Made by a program: the position numbers and the translations under genes
Shown here: positions 12,834-21,305 of the stretch, one piece after another
How positions within the stretch are numbered: the first letter of the stretch is position 1
Layout of the letters: every line of letters begins with the position of its first letter
Assembly: GCF_003207855.1 (NCBI RefSeq)
Contig: NZ_NKTZ01000002.1
Location: forward strand, 1-64,000
DNA from: Komagataeibacter rhaeticus
GTDB taxonomy: Bacteria > Pseudomonadota > Alphaproteobacteria > Acetobacterales > Acetobacteraceae
DNA: 64,000 nt
Direction: 5' to 3'
The notes under the pieces: model-generated
What the model saw: the letters and a program-made list of their open reading frames with translations, nothing else
What the model was told of the DNA's origin: nothing
Databases searched by the model: none

Positions 12834-13411
12834 CCTTTCCTTAAAAATTAGTGCCGAGTGATCGGGGATCAGATTTAATGAACCCTGACCCGTGATTGAA
12901 TCACGACGGGCGCTGTCCGTTCGGGACCGTGCCGGCCTGTTCGGCGCGGTTCAGTATGCTGCCTGCCCTTTGGACCTGCTTCACGATCATCCGGGCCATG
13001 ACGGATGAAAAATACACATCCTTCGCATGGGGCAGGATGAACAGGCCGCAGCCGTCCTGCATGGCCATAACGCATCATGTCGGTTTGGGGGATGAAGCAA
13101 GAAAAAACCATAACCTTTGATACGGAACAGAAGTATTCATACAATGGTGCGGACCGGTCCCGAAACCTCCGAATGGCAGGAAGGGAAGCAGGCAACACGC
13201 CCATCCCTGCCAGACAGGCTGGCCTGTCGCTGCCCTCGCACACGTTAGAAACTGTTTAAAAACAGCTCATTGATAAAAAACAATAAAAGTTTTTGGGTGC
13301 CGCCTTTTTTCAGAAAGGCGGCGTTCCTTCAAAGCGTCTGCAAAAGGCTTCACCAAAACGTCCTTTAATTTTAAAGCGCCGTCATGAACTGGCTTATCAA
13401 ACAGTCTCTTA
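12834..13411. other. Intergenic region after tRNA-Asn
   Basis: Small open frames exist on both strands but none has a recognisable product, convincing start or codon pattern. The right part, 13,281-13,366, is a copy of the repeat element. The rest shows nothing I can assign. Confidence 0.4.
13281..13366. repeat. Two-hairpin repeat element, copy in CAATAAAAG orientation
   Basis: Begins CAATAAAAGTTTTTGGGTG, followed by the GCCGCCTTTTTT...AAGGCGGC stem-loop, then a decayed second arm GGCTTCACCAAAACGTCC. It lies just downstream of the minus-strand gene ending at 13,412 and provides a T-rich hairpin for that gene. Confidence 0.75.
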
Positions 13412-15370
13412 CTATGCATGACTGTCCGGCGCGCTGCCGCCCGCGACAATTTTGATCATCGCCTGACGCCGGAGTTCGTAGTCATCCCGGGTTTCAAACG
13501 ACAGCGCCATCACCAGCGCCGCCACCCAGCCCAGCAGCGTCCAGCCAAAGAAGAAATTGACGGCAAAGACACTCCCCTTTCCCGTTGAATCCCGGAGGCA
13601 GGCAATCCCGAACGGCAGGAAATACAGGCAGGTACCGAACACCGCCATTACAAGGATCACCCCGATTCCGAACCCGAACAGACGCAGGTCCGCCCGGTGC
13701 GCAGGCGCCGTGGTGGCGGGTGTGGTCGCCACGGGTGCTGGTGCCGCGGATGCGGGCTGCGTATCGCCCGCAGGCCCGGCGCTGGCCATCACCGCCGGGG
13801 GCAGCAGGACCTGCGCGTCCGCATCCGACACGAAGCCGTCGGTCTCGGGCCGGTGCGTGGTGCGCTGCCATGTGGCAATGGCTTCCCGTGTTGCTTCGCC
13901 ATATACCCCGTCCGCCACGGTACCCGCGGGCAGGTAGCCTAGTTCAACCAGCCTGCGCTGCAGGGCAATGTGCGTGTCAAGCGGGCGGCGGGCTTCTTCC
14001 AGCGCGGTACCGCCCAGCCGCTGGCGGTAGCGCTCCGTCAGGCGATCCATCGCCGCCGCGTAACAGGCGGCGGCGCCATCGGGCACGTCCTGATCGGCCG
14101 CGCCGGGCACCGGCAGGCCACAGCCCTGATCTGCCGCATTTTCATCGGCAATGACCTCCTGCCGCAGGGCCTTCCATCCATCCCGGCCCACCTGCTGGCG
14201 CAGGGCGTAATAGACCTGGTCAAACAGCAGTTCATGCCGGGCCGCCTCACTGTCATGACAGAGCATGACGGCAACACCATTGTGGTCCGGTGGCGGATCG
14301 CAGGAGAAATCCGGCCGATAACCGGAACCGGCCACGCTGTCCTGTGCCCCGTCGGCAGATGGTGTCATGGGGGCGGCACTGGCCTGTTCTGGCGTGATGT
14401 AGCCGTTCTTCTGCAGGAAATACGCCAGTGCCTGCGGGAACGGCACGGACTTGCGTTCCTCTGGCGTGCACTGTTCCGTGCCGGCGGGCTTCATGTCACA
14501 GGCGGAAATGCCGAACATGTCATCCGTCCTGTATTCGGCATGCTTCAGCATGTACTGCCAGCCCTGCCCGAATTCCCCAAGCTCGGCCTTCGTGGCCACG
14601 TAATAGGCCAGAAAGCCGTTCGGCTCCGGCCGGTCATCGGCCAGCCATTCCTTCTGTGCCCCGGCAAGCTGGCGGGCAAGATAGGGACGGAAAGCCGGGT
14701 CACGGGTTACGGTTTCCATCTGGCCCGCATGGTAGCGCTTCAGGATGAGCGGGGGATAGGACCCGGCATAGGATGCGAATGTATACAGAAAGGCCGGGTC
14801 CACTTCCTGAATTTCAGCCCTGCCGTCATGGGCGGCATCCACGATGGTGGGCGTGCCGTCGCCATCGCTCTGGCCAAGGTCGGTTTCCTTCCATGTCCCG
14901 TCGGGCATCTGCCCGAAAAGGGAGGAGACCTCGCAGCAATGCGCCCCGCCGGTATAGGCGGATACGATCACCTGCGGCAGGGTGGACGTGGCATCCAGGC
15001 GGTAGAGCGCCATTTCCATGCGCTCGTACCCGCTATCCGGCCCATGGGGGGCAATCAGAAAGGTCTGGGGCGCGGCCTGTGGGCGGGCGGGGTCACGGAT
15101 GGCAAGACGGACCACGGAACACGATGCCGGGGCATGTTCATCGGCGGGCTGGAAGGCCATGGCCACGCCGCACTGATGCGATGGCATGGCCGTCAGTGTT
15201 GCCTCAAGCCCCTGCGCGGCGGCCCTTGCCTGCGGGCTTTCCCCCATATCGACATGGGCCAGGGGGGCGATAACCGGCTGCCCCGCCGCATGGGCGGGGG
15301 CCTGCAGGGCCACTGTCGCGGCAAATACAAGACCAGGGCCAATCACACCGGTCCAGCCCGTTTTCTTCAT
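13412..15370 (-). CDS. Exported composite protein with LprI-like, peptidoglycan-binding and two-helix membrane regions
   Basis: I do not recognise this 652-residue protein as a whole. From the ATG at 15,370 it has a signal peptide (MKKTGWTGVIGPGL... cleaved near AHAAG). The first about 300 residues contain no motif I know. A Cys-containing helical segment around RQQVGRDGWKALRQEVIADE followed by ACYAAAMDRLTERYRQRL resembles LprI/DUF1311-type lysozyme-inhibitor modules. Next comes a PG_binding_1-like repeat (LQRRLVELGYLPAGTVADGV, YGEATREAIATWQ), a Pro/Ala/Thr linker, and two C-terminal membrane helices whose second, with FFFGWTLLGWVAALVMAL, looks like the superinfection-immunity protein family. 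The frame is open further upstream to 15,700, but the signal peptide fixes the likely start. Confidence 0.7.
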   Translation of the reverse strand: MKKTGWTGVIGPGLVFAATVALQAPAHAAGQPVIAPLAHVDMGESPQARAAAQGLEATLTAMPSHQCGVAMAFQPADEHAPASCSVVRLAIRDPARPQAAPQTFLIAPHGPDSGYERMEMALYRLDATSTLPQVIVSAYTGGAHCCEVSSLFGQMPDGTWKETDLGQSDGDGTPTIVDAAHDGRAEIQEVDPAFLYTFASYAGSYPPLILKRYHAGQMETVTRDPAFRPYLARQLAGAQKEWLADDRPEPNGFLAYYVATKAELGEFGQGWQYMLKHAEYRTDDMFGISACDMKPAGTEQCTPEERKSVPFPQALAYFLQKNGYITPEQASAAPMTPSADGAQDSVAGSGYRPDFSCDPPPDHNGVAVMLCHDSEAARHELLFDQVYYALRQQVGRDGWKALRQEVIADENAADQGCGLPVPGAADQDVPDGAAACYAAAMDRLTERYRQRLGGTALEEARRPLDTHIALQRRLVELGYLPAGTVADGVYGEATREAIATWQRTTHRPETDGFVSDADAQVLLPPAVMASAGPAGDTQPASAAPAPVATTPATTAPAHRADLRLFGFGIGVILVMAVFGTCLYFLPFGIACLRDSTGKGSVFAVNFFFGWTLLGWVAALVMALSFETRDDYELRRQAMIKIVAGGSAPDSHA

Positions 15371-15596
15371 TCCATCCGGCTCCGCATAAGGGCGTACATA
15401 TCCATTCTGGTCATATAAGCAGAGGATACACGACGTGTAACGAATTGATTCCGCGTCAATGCGCCAGCAGGCTGCATGAAAAGCCAGTCCAGGGAACAGC
15501 CGGCAGGCCGGGCAGGCCTTCCCGCCCCCCCATGCGGGCGAAGGCGGCATTCCGGAACGTTCCCTGTTGGTGTCAGTGCGCGGCCCCACATGACCG

Positions 15597-16124
15597 CTAA
15601 TGGAAATCCGACCGGAATTTCGCAACCGCCGCCTGCGCGCAGGCTTCGTCCTTTTCACCACCGGGGGCACCGGATACGCCAATGCCGCCCAGCACGGCAT
15701 TGTCCCCCACCCGGCGCAGGGTCACGCCACCGGGCACGAACAGGACCTCTGGAATGGTATTGAGCGCCCCGTTGGGTGGGCCGCTCACCCTGGCGGCAAT
15801 CAGTTCACTGGTCGTGTTCATGTTGAACGCCAGCCCGTAGGCATAGGCCGTGTACGCCTTGCGATAGGAGACGGAGAGCGACTGCAGCGGCACGCTGTCG
15901 CCCTTGATCACGGCCTGCTGGTGCCCCGTGGGGTCCACCACGCTGGCGGTCACGGAATAGCCCTGCGCGGCACAGGCCCGCACCGCTTCCTCCGCCAGAT
16001 GGGCGGCCGTGATCCAGTCCAGCTTGGGCGTGACGACAACATGCCCCTGCGCGTGGGCCGCCGGGGCCGCACCCAGCATGCCAACCATCCCGGCGGTACG
16101 GACCGCCCTGCCCCAGTGTACCAT
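15597..16124 (-). CDS. GlcG/HbpS-family exported heme-binding-like protein
   Basis: The product is 175 residues from the ATG at 16,124, with a signal peptide ending near AAHAQG. The mature part matches the GlcG/HbpS (DUF336) fold: LDWITAAHLAEEAVRACAAQG, SVTASVVDPTGHQQAVIKGD, a Tyr-rich helix YRKAYTAYAYGLAFN, then PGGVTLRR and GGIGVSGAPGGEKDEACAQAAV at the C-terminus. Members bind heme or small molecules, and several are secreted sensors; the substrate here is unknown. The open frame continues upstream to 16,331 without a signal peptide, which argues for the shorter start. Confidence 0.82.
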   Translation of the reverse strand: MVHWGRAVRTAGMVGMLGAAPAAHAQGHVVVTPKLDWITAAHLAEEAVRACAAQGYSVTASVVDPTGHQQAVIKGDSVPLQSLSVSYRKAYTAYAYGLAFNMNTTSELIAARVSGPPNGALNTIPEVLFVPGGVTLRRVGDNAVLGGIGVSGAPGGEKDEACAQAAVAKFRSDFH

Positions 16125-16508
16125 CACGCCCGCTCCCGCACTGCCATGCGTGTCATGATGCGGGGCGGGAGACCGACCCCGCAACCCTAAAAACCACCGT
16201 ACACACAACGGTGCCCTCCCCTGCGGGCTGCCCATGCCCCACCCCTGCCCGATGGCGGAAAACCCGGCGGCGCATGCGGGCGTTGTGCACAGGCCAGCAT
16301 CCGGGCCGCCCTGACGGCATGCCCGCTTCATGCGTCCCGACGCACAAGAACATCTGTTCCCTTTATTACCGTCCCGTCATGCAGAGTGGAAAAAATTCAG
16401 GAAAACCTTATGAAAAGCGATATTTTGTCCATTTTATGAAAAATAAAAGTTCACATTCCATTTTTTTATAGATACGTTTTTGGCGCCACTGATTGGAAAG
16501 GATGAATA
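16125..16508. other. Divergent intergenic region
   Basis: Between the divergent GlcG-like and antiporter genes. The right third (about 16,375-16,490) is unusually AT-rich and probably carries the antiporter promoter. No gene, hairpin or operator could be assigned. Confidence 0.35.
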
Positions 16509-17735
16509 TTGTCGAACATTACAGCACTTGTTCTTGATGCCGCCCTCTTTGTTATTTTTCCATGGGGGCTATGGCGGCTGCTCCGCCGGGCGATGCCGAT
16601 TGTCGTCCTGCCGATCCTGCTTGGCATCGTGCTGGCCGTCCTGCATGTGCCGGTGCGGCAGTTCGGCATTCCTTCCGTTTATGGCAACAATATCGGCTGG
16701 CTGGCCGTGCTGGTGCTGGCCTTTACCGCCGGGCTGGAAATGTGGCAGCCGCCCGAGGTCAGGGACACGGCCCATACCATCCCCGCCCCATCGCTGGGGC
16801 GCCTTCTGGGTGGCGCGCTGGTGGCTCTGGGCGGGCCATTCGTGATCGGGTCGGTGCTGGTCTATTCTTTCTTCCTGCCGCTGCATGGCTGGCAGCCGCC
16901 GCATGTCGGCCCGCTGATCGGGGCAATGGCCATTGGACTGTGCATCGCGGTCAGCGCGCTGCCGGTCCTGATCGGCATCGTGCGCGAACTGCACCCCTGC
17001 CAGCGTTCCATTGGCCAGATCGCGCTCAAGCTTGCGGTGGTGGATGACGCGGCACTGTGGGTGGGACTGGTCATGCTGCAGTTCGCGGCCCGCGGGCCTG
17101 CCGCCCTGCACGGCTGGACCGGGCTGGAAGGGGTGGCCGTGCTGCTGCTGGCTGCCCTTGCCATTGTCGGCAACTGGGCCACGCGCAACATGCCCCGGCC
17201 GCCGCTGGCCGTCATCTGGCTGGCGGTGCCGGTCTATCTGGCCGCGGGTTCCTGGGCCAGCATGCAACTGGGGCTGCATGAACTGATCGGGGCGTATTTT
17301 GCCGGGGCACTCATGCCGCCGCGCTGGGTGGCGCGCCTGCCGGTGGAACAGGTGGGCCGCTTCTCCCTGATCTGGCTGGCGCCCATGTTCTTTGGCCATA
17401 GCGGGCTGCATATCAATGGCGATGCGCTGACCTGGCCTTCGGTGGTGGCCTCGCTCATGCTGGTGGTCATTTCCGTCCTGGCCAAGATGGGGTCGGTCTA
17501 TGTCTTTCCGCCCGCACCGGGGCTGACGCCCCGGCAGGCGCTGGGCATCGGCTCGCTGCTACAGTGCAAGGGGCTTATGGAAATCGTGGCGGCAACCATC
17601 CTGCATGCGCAGGGCATGCTGTCGGACTTCGCGTTCGCCTCCCTCATGGTGCTGGCCGTGATCTCCACGGCGCTGACCGGCCCGCTCTTCCGCCTGTTTG
17701 CACCCCGGCCGGGCGGGACGTCACGCGCACCCTAA
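16509..17735 (+). CDS. CPA2-type cation/proton antiporter
   Basis: A 408-residue polytopic membrane protein of the monovalent cation:proton antiporter-2 (KefB/NapA-like) family. About twelve hydrophobic helices alternate with short loops. Diagnostic stretches are LPILLGIVLAVLHVP, the conserved acidic segment VLAFTAGLEMWQPPE, the discontinuous helix LKLAVVDDAALWVGLVML with an Asp pair that in this family forms the ion site, and LGIGSLLQCKGLMEIVAATIL (counterpart of the family's T-x-x-RG-x-x-E region). There is no C-terminal TrkA-N/RCK domain, unlike KefB/KefC. The start is TTG at 16,509, with AAAGGA seven bases upstream. Na+, K+ or other specificity cannot be read from the sequence. Confidence 0.85.
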   Translation: MSNITALVLDAALFVIFPWGLWRLLRRAMPIVVLPILLGIVLAVLHVPVRQFGIPSVYGNNIGWLAVLVLAFTAGLEMWQPPEVRDTAHTIPAPSLGRLLGGALVALGGPFVIGSVLVYSFFLPLHGWQPPHVGPLIGAMAIGLCIAVSALPVLIGIVRELHPCQRSIGQIALKLAVVDDAALWVGLVMLQFAARGPAALHGWTGLEGVAVLLLAALAIVGNWATRNMPRPPLAVIWLAVPVYLAAGSWASMQLGLHELIGAYFAGALMPPRWVARLPVEQVGRFSLIWLAPMFFGHSGLHINGDALTWPSVVASLMLVVISVLAKMGSVYVFPPAPGLTPRQALGIGSLLQCKGLMEIVAATILHAQGMLSDFAFASLMVLAVISTALTGPLFRLFAPRPGGTSRAP

Positions 17736-19000
17736 TCGGGGGTAATGCCATCCAGGCGATCAAGGTGCCATAACGTCGGGAACAGGCGGATCCAGACAGC
17801 CGTGATCAGCAGCGTGCCAATTCCCCCCAGCGCCACCGAACCGGTGGGGCCGATCACGCTGGCCAGCATGCCGCTCTCGAACTCACCCAGCTGGTTGGAG
17901 GAACCGATGAACAGCATGTTCACCGCCGAGACCCGCCCGCGCATGCTGTCGGGCGTGCGCAGTTGCACCAGCGCGCCCCGCACCACCACGCTGACCACAT
18001 CCGCCGCCCCCAGCACCGCCAGCGCGATGATGGAAACCGCCATGGAGCGCGACAGGGCGAAAACCAGTGTCGCCACCCCGAACAGGGCAACCGACAGGAA
18101 CATGCGCGCCCCCGCCTGACGGTTGAGCGGCTTCCACACCAGAATGACCGAGCACAGCACCGCCCCGATGGCGGGTGCCGCCCGCAAAAGCCCCAGCCCC
18201 AGGGGGCCGGCATGCAGGATATCACTGGCATAGACCGGCAGCATGGCGGTCGCACCCCCCAGCAGCACGGCAAACAGGTCAAGCGAGATGGCCCCCAGCA
18301 TCTCGGGGCGCGCGCGCAGGAAGTGCATGACCTCCATAAAGGTCGCAACCGATAGCGGCACCCGTGGCCGGGGCGTGAATACAAGGCGGATGCGCAGCGT
18401 ACCCACGCACGCGCAGGCAAACCCCACGGCACAGACCAGGTAACACACCCCCGCCCCGGCCCCGTACAGCAGCCCGCCCAGTGACGGCCCGGTCACCGCC
18501 GCCGCCTGGAACAGCGATGAGGACACCGCCGCCGCACGCGGGAACACGGACGCGGGCACCAGCGAGGGCAGGAAGGTCTGCTGGCAGGGCATCTCGAACG
18601 CGCGGGCGGCGCCGAACACCATGACCATGGCGTAGATCATCCACGGCGCGGTCCACCCGCCAAAGGCGCCCACCGCCATGAGCAGCGCCGAAAGGGCCTC
18701 GATACACTGGCACGTCACCACGATCAGCCGGCGGTTGAAGTGATCCGCCGCATGGCCCGCGGGCAGCAGCAGCCCCGCCATGGGCAGGAACTGCGCCAGC
18801 CCCACAAGCGCCAGTGCCGTGGTACTGTGGGTCAGTGCATAGATCTGCCACCCCACCGCCACCGCCTGCACGCAGGCGGAAAAGGAGGACGCGGTCCGCG
18901 CGCAGAGAAACGCCAGCAGCCCCGGATGACGGTGGAGTGGCCGCGAAGGAGATGACGGATCAACGCCTTGCGCAGGAGGGGACGGGGGGGATGCGGGCAT
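17732..19000 (-). CDS. MFS transporter, EntS/MFS_3-like exporter
   Basis: A 422-residue major facilitator protein with about twelve membrane helices. It has the MFS_3 pattern: a Pro/Ser-rich cytoplasmic N-terminus, ASSFSACVQAVAVGWQIYALT, the loop 2-3 motif AGHAADHFNRRLIVV, and PDSMRGRVSAVNMLFIGSSN in the second half. Family members include enterobactin and drug exporters; no siderophore gene lies nearby. The 3' ends of this gene and the antiporter gene overlap by four bases tail to tail. Confidence 0.85.
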   Translation of the reverse strand: MPASPPSPPAQGVDPSSPSRPLHRHPGLLAFLCARTASSFSACVQAVAVGWQIYALTHSTTALALVGLAQFLPMAGLLLPAGHAADHFNRRLIVVTCQCIEALSALLMAVGAFGGWTAPWMIYAMVMVFGAARAFEMPCQQTFLPSLVPASVFPRAAAVSSSLFQAAAVTGPSLGGLLYGAGAGVCYLVCAVGFACACVGTLRIRLVFTPRPRVPLSVATFMEVMHFLRARPEMLGAISLDLFAVLLGGATAMLPVYASDILHAGPLGLGLLRAAPAIGAVLCSVILVWKPLNRQAGARMFLSVALFGVATLVFALSRSMAVSIIALAVLGAADVVSVVVRGALVQLRTPDSMRGRVSAVNMLFIGSSNQLGEFESGMLASVIGPTGSVALGGIGTLLITAVWIRLFPTLWHLDRLDGITPD

Positions 19001-19107
19001 GACCCGCCATCCTTACAGCAGCCAGGGAAGATCGCCTACGCCCGCATGTTTAAAAAAGTGTGTTCCCCTGTTTGCAAATCCCCCCCGACACGGGCAAAAG
19101 CAGTGGA

Positions 19108-19473
19108 ATGAGAGACCCTGTAGAGCATGCCGCCGTGCCCGGCACGGAAGGGAATACGCGGGACTGGCTTGATATCCGGGCCGGTACGGTCGTGGATGCG
19201 CACCCCGTGCGCGAAACACCGCCGCATACCTTCCGGCTGACCATCGATTTCGGCCCCCATATCGGGGTCCGCTCCTCGGTGGTGCGGGTCAATCACCGTT
19301 ATGTGCCCGCACGCCTGGTCGGTCGCCAGATCTGCGCGGTCATCAACGTGCCCCCGCGCCAGGTTGGCTCCTTCCGGAGCGAAGTGCTGACACTGGGCAT
19401 GCCCGACAGTAATGGCGAGGCCGTCCTTATCCGCCCCGATGGCCGCGTTCCCGATGGAGGAAGACTTTTCTGA
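19108..19473 (+). CDS. csaA: tRNA-binding/chaperone protein CsaA
   Basis: CsaA is a small dimeric OB-fold protein of the EMAP/tRNA-binding family with reported chaperone activity in protein export of Bacillus. The 121-residue product contains the family signatures WLDIRAGTVVDAHPV, RLTIDFGPHIGVRSS, YVPARLVGRQICAVINVPPR and FRSEVLTLGMPD, and ends VPDGGRLF. I placed the start at ATG 19,108; the frame is open upstream to 19,060 without conserved sequence. The TGA overlaps the gpt ATG (TGATG), so both genes are probably translated from one message. Confidence 0.92.
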   Translation: MRDPVEHAAVPGTEGNTRDWLDIRAGTVVDAHPVRETPPHTFRLTIDFGPHIGVRSSVVRVNHRYVPARLVGRQICAVINVPPRQVGSFRSEVLTLGMPDSNGEAVLIRPDGRVPDGGRLF

Positions 19474-19955
19474 TGGCTACAAGCTACGCAACCGTAACAT
19501 GGGACCAGCTTCACCGCGATGCCCGCCAGCTGGCCAGCACGCTCATGACGCGTGGCCCCTTCAGGGGAATCGTGGCCATCACGCGCGGCGGCATGATCCC
19601 CGCCGCGATCATCGCCCGTGAACTGGACTGCCGCCTGATCGACACCATTTCCGTCGTTACCTATGACGAGGAAAAGATGGGCGAGCCCAACGTGATCAAG
19701 AACGCCGATGCCGCGGGGGATGGCGAAGGATTCCTGATCATTGACGACCTGGTGGATTCGGGCGTGACCGCCCAGCTTGTGCGCAAGCTCATGCCCAAGG
19801 CCGTGTTCGCGTGCCTGTATGCCAAGCCCTCCGGCCGGCCGGTAACCGACATCTTCGTGGTGGAAGTGCCGCAGGATACATGGGTGCTGTTCCCGTGGGA
19901 TACGGCGCCGCTGTTCATCCCCCCCCTGGCCAGCAAGCCCGCGGTCAAGGCCTGA
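19473..19955 (+). CDS. gpt: Xanthine phosphoribosyltransferase
   Basis: Gpt salvages xanthine and guanine (weakly hypoxanthine) by transferring the phosphoribosyl group of PRPP. The 160-residue protein has the PRPP-binding motif FLIIDDLVDSGVT, the flexible-loop/upstream strand GIVAITRGGMIPAAIIA, and the family end VLFPWDTAP in the purine pocket. It starts on the ATG that shares its first base with the csaA stop. A nucleoside-type importer lies 8 kb upstream, a possible but unproven functional link to purine salvage. Confidence 0.95.
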   Translation: MATSYATVTWDQLHRDARQLASTLMTRGPFRGIVAITRGGMIPAAIIARELDCRLIDTISVVTYDEEKMGEPNVIKNADAAGDGEGFLIIDDLVDSGVTAQLVRKLMPKAVFACLYAKPSGRPVTDIFVVEVPQDTWVLFPWDTAPLFIPPLASKPAVKA

Positions 19956-20093
19956 CCCCGTCCCGCCCCACACGACGTGTTGTTCACCGTATCCGCCCGC
20001 GCGGCTTGCCGCGGGCACCACGGGCACGGTATTTTTTTGCAAGATTGTGCTTGCCAGAACAGCAGTTGCCCCATAGGTTCCCGCTCGTGGTCG

Positions 20094-20170
20094 CGGGGCG
20101 TGGCGCAGCCTGGTAGCGCGCGTGTTTTGGGTACACGAGGCCCCCGGTTCGAGTCCGGGCGCCCCGACCA
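20094..20170 (+). tRNA. tRNA-Pro (TGG)
   Basis: A 77-base cloverleaf with acceptor CGGGGCG/CGCCCCG, discriminator A and encoded CCA. Anticodon stem CGTGT/ACACG encloses TTTGGGT, giving TGG. The TTCGAGTCC T-arm is canonical. Confidence 0.97.
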
Positions 20171-20185
20171 TATCCAGGGAGACGG

Positions 20186-20497
20186 ATGAGTATGCGAGCC
20201 CGGATTTACAGGCAGTCAAAACCCGCTGGCCAGTCCGGCCAGGCCATGACCCATACATGGGTGCTGGATTACGGGCAGAATCGCCCCCGCCATGTCGATG
20301 CCCTGATGGGCTGGACCGGCAGCGCGGATACCCCATCCCAGCTTCGCCTGCAGTTTCCCGATCAGGACAGCGCCGTGGCCTATGCCACGCATAACGGCAT
20401 TGCCTTCGATATCGAGATCCCGGCCCCGCGCATCCGCCGCCCGAAGGCCTATGCCGATAATTTCCGTTATGACCGTATCCAGAACTGGACGCATTAG
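20186..20497 (+). CDS. NDUFS4-like complex I accessory subunit
   Basis: A 103-residue protein of the 'ETC complex I subunit conserved region' family, the bacterial relative of the mitochondrial 18-kDa subunit NDUFS4 found as a supernumerary subunit in alphaproteobacterial NADH dehydrogenase. Typical features are the N-terminal ARIYRQSKPAGQSG, WVLDYGQNRP, the GWTGSADTPSQLRLQFP segment, the helix SAVAYATHNGI, and the C-terminal RRPKAYADNF. It lies between tRNA-Pro and tRNA-Arg, far from the nuo operon at 52-64 kb, which is normal for this subunit. The ATG at 20,186 is followed by a second ATG two codons on. Confidence 0.9.
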   Translation: MSMRARIYRQSKPAGQSGQAMTHTWVLDYGQNRPRHVDALMGWTGSADTPSQLRLQFPDQDSAVAYATHNGIAFDIEIPAPRIRRPKAYADNFRYDRIQNWTH

Positions 20498-20523
20498 ACC
20501 CGATCTGGCACAAGAAAAGCCCT

Positions 20524-20600
20524 GCGCCCTTAGCTCAGTTGGATAGAGCAACAGCCTTCTAAGCTGTGGGTCGCTGGTTCGAATCCAGCAGGGCGCGCCA
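20524..20600 (+). tRNA. tRNA-Arg (TCT)
   Basis: A 77-base cloverleaf with acceptor GCGCCCT/AGGGCGC, discriminator G and encoded CCA. Anticodon stem ACAGC/GCTGT encloses CTTCTAA, giving TCT. It is the left boundary of the AT-rich region that follows. Confidence 0.97.
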
Positions 20601-21305
20601 GTTTTCAAGGGGTTGGCCGCTTAAAAGTTTGCACGGTTTGCAGGTGGTTTGCAGTGCACTATGGCTCATTGCGGTATGCACCGACCCCAGCGTGTCGCAG
20701 TGACCGGGACCACCATGCCGGTTTCCGGTTCCTGATGCTGCGCCCATGATTGACTGTCCATAACCGCATGCCCGTTGACTGTCACATCAGTGGCGGCGGA
20801 TGCGTGACAATGATCCGCTGGCAATAATCAGTCCCATGGTCGCCGATGTAAGGCGATTCCGGACGCTGTGCCCCTTCGTTTCAGTCAGGCTATACGATCC
20901 CCCCATGTGTGGCAGGCCCCCGGCGCGGCCTGTGATCCTGCGCAGACACCTCCCCCGGGAGGCCGCCTGAAAAAAAACGCGCAAAAGCCGCCGCGCTGCC
21001 CTTTCGCCGCAATTGATGAACAACACGGAAATGGTGGTCAGCCGCAATCCGTCACCCCTCTTTATTGCCCAATCATAACAACACGCGCCTCATGCCGGTA
21101 GTGAATGTTGCCCATGCACGAAGGCATAGCATCAAATTGTACCTAGTAAAAAAATACACTTCACTTCGTATTACATACAAACCGTTACAATAAGAAAACA
21201 AAAATGCATAAATTTAACATTATCATACTATTAATAAAATAATAAAACATATAAAAATTCCAGCTGTTAAAAAAATAACGAAAAAATAAAATCCAATCAC
21301 TGTAT
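20601..21305. other. Non-coding transition from GC-rich to very AT-rich DNA
   Basis: No gene is supported. Base composition falls sharply after about 21,110, with long runs of A and T up to the sulfatase gene. I looked for a second copy of the tRNA-Arg 3' end as an attachment site in the window and did not see one, and no integrase remnant was recognised. The AT-rich part presumably holds the promoter of the next gene. Confidence 0.45.

Noticed and set aside
12875-13259. Small open frames between tRNA-Asn and the composite protein gene
   Set aside because: Overlapping frames on both strands with no signal peptide, good ribosome site or known motif.
15371-15700. N-terminal extension of the composite exported protein
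   Set aside because: The extra about 110 residues are Pro/Arg/Cys-rich and precede a perfect signal peptide, so the start at 15,370 is preferred.
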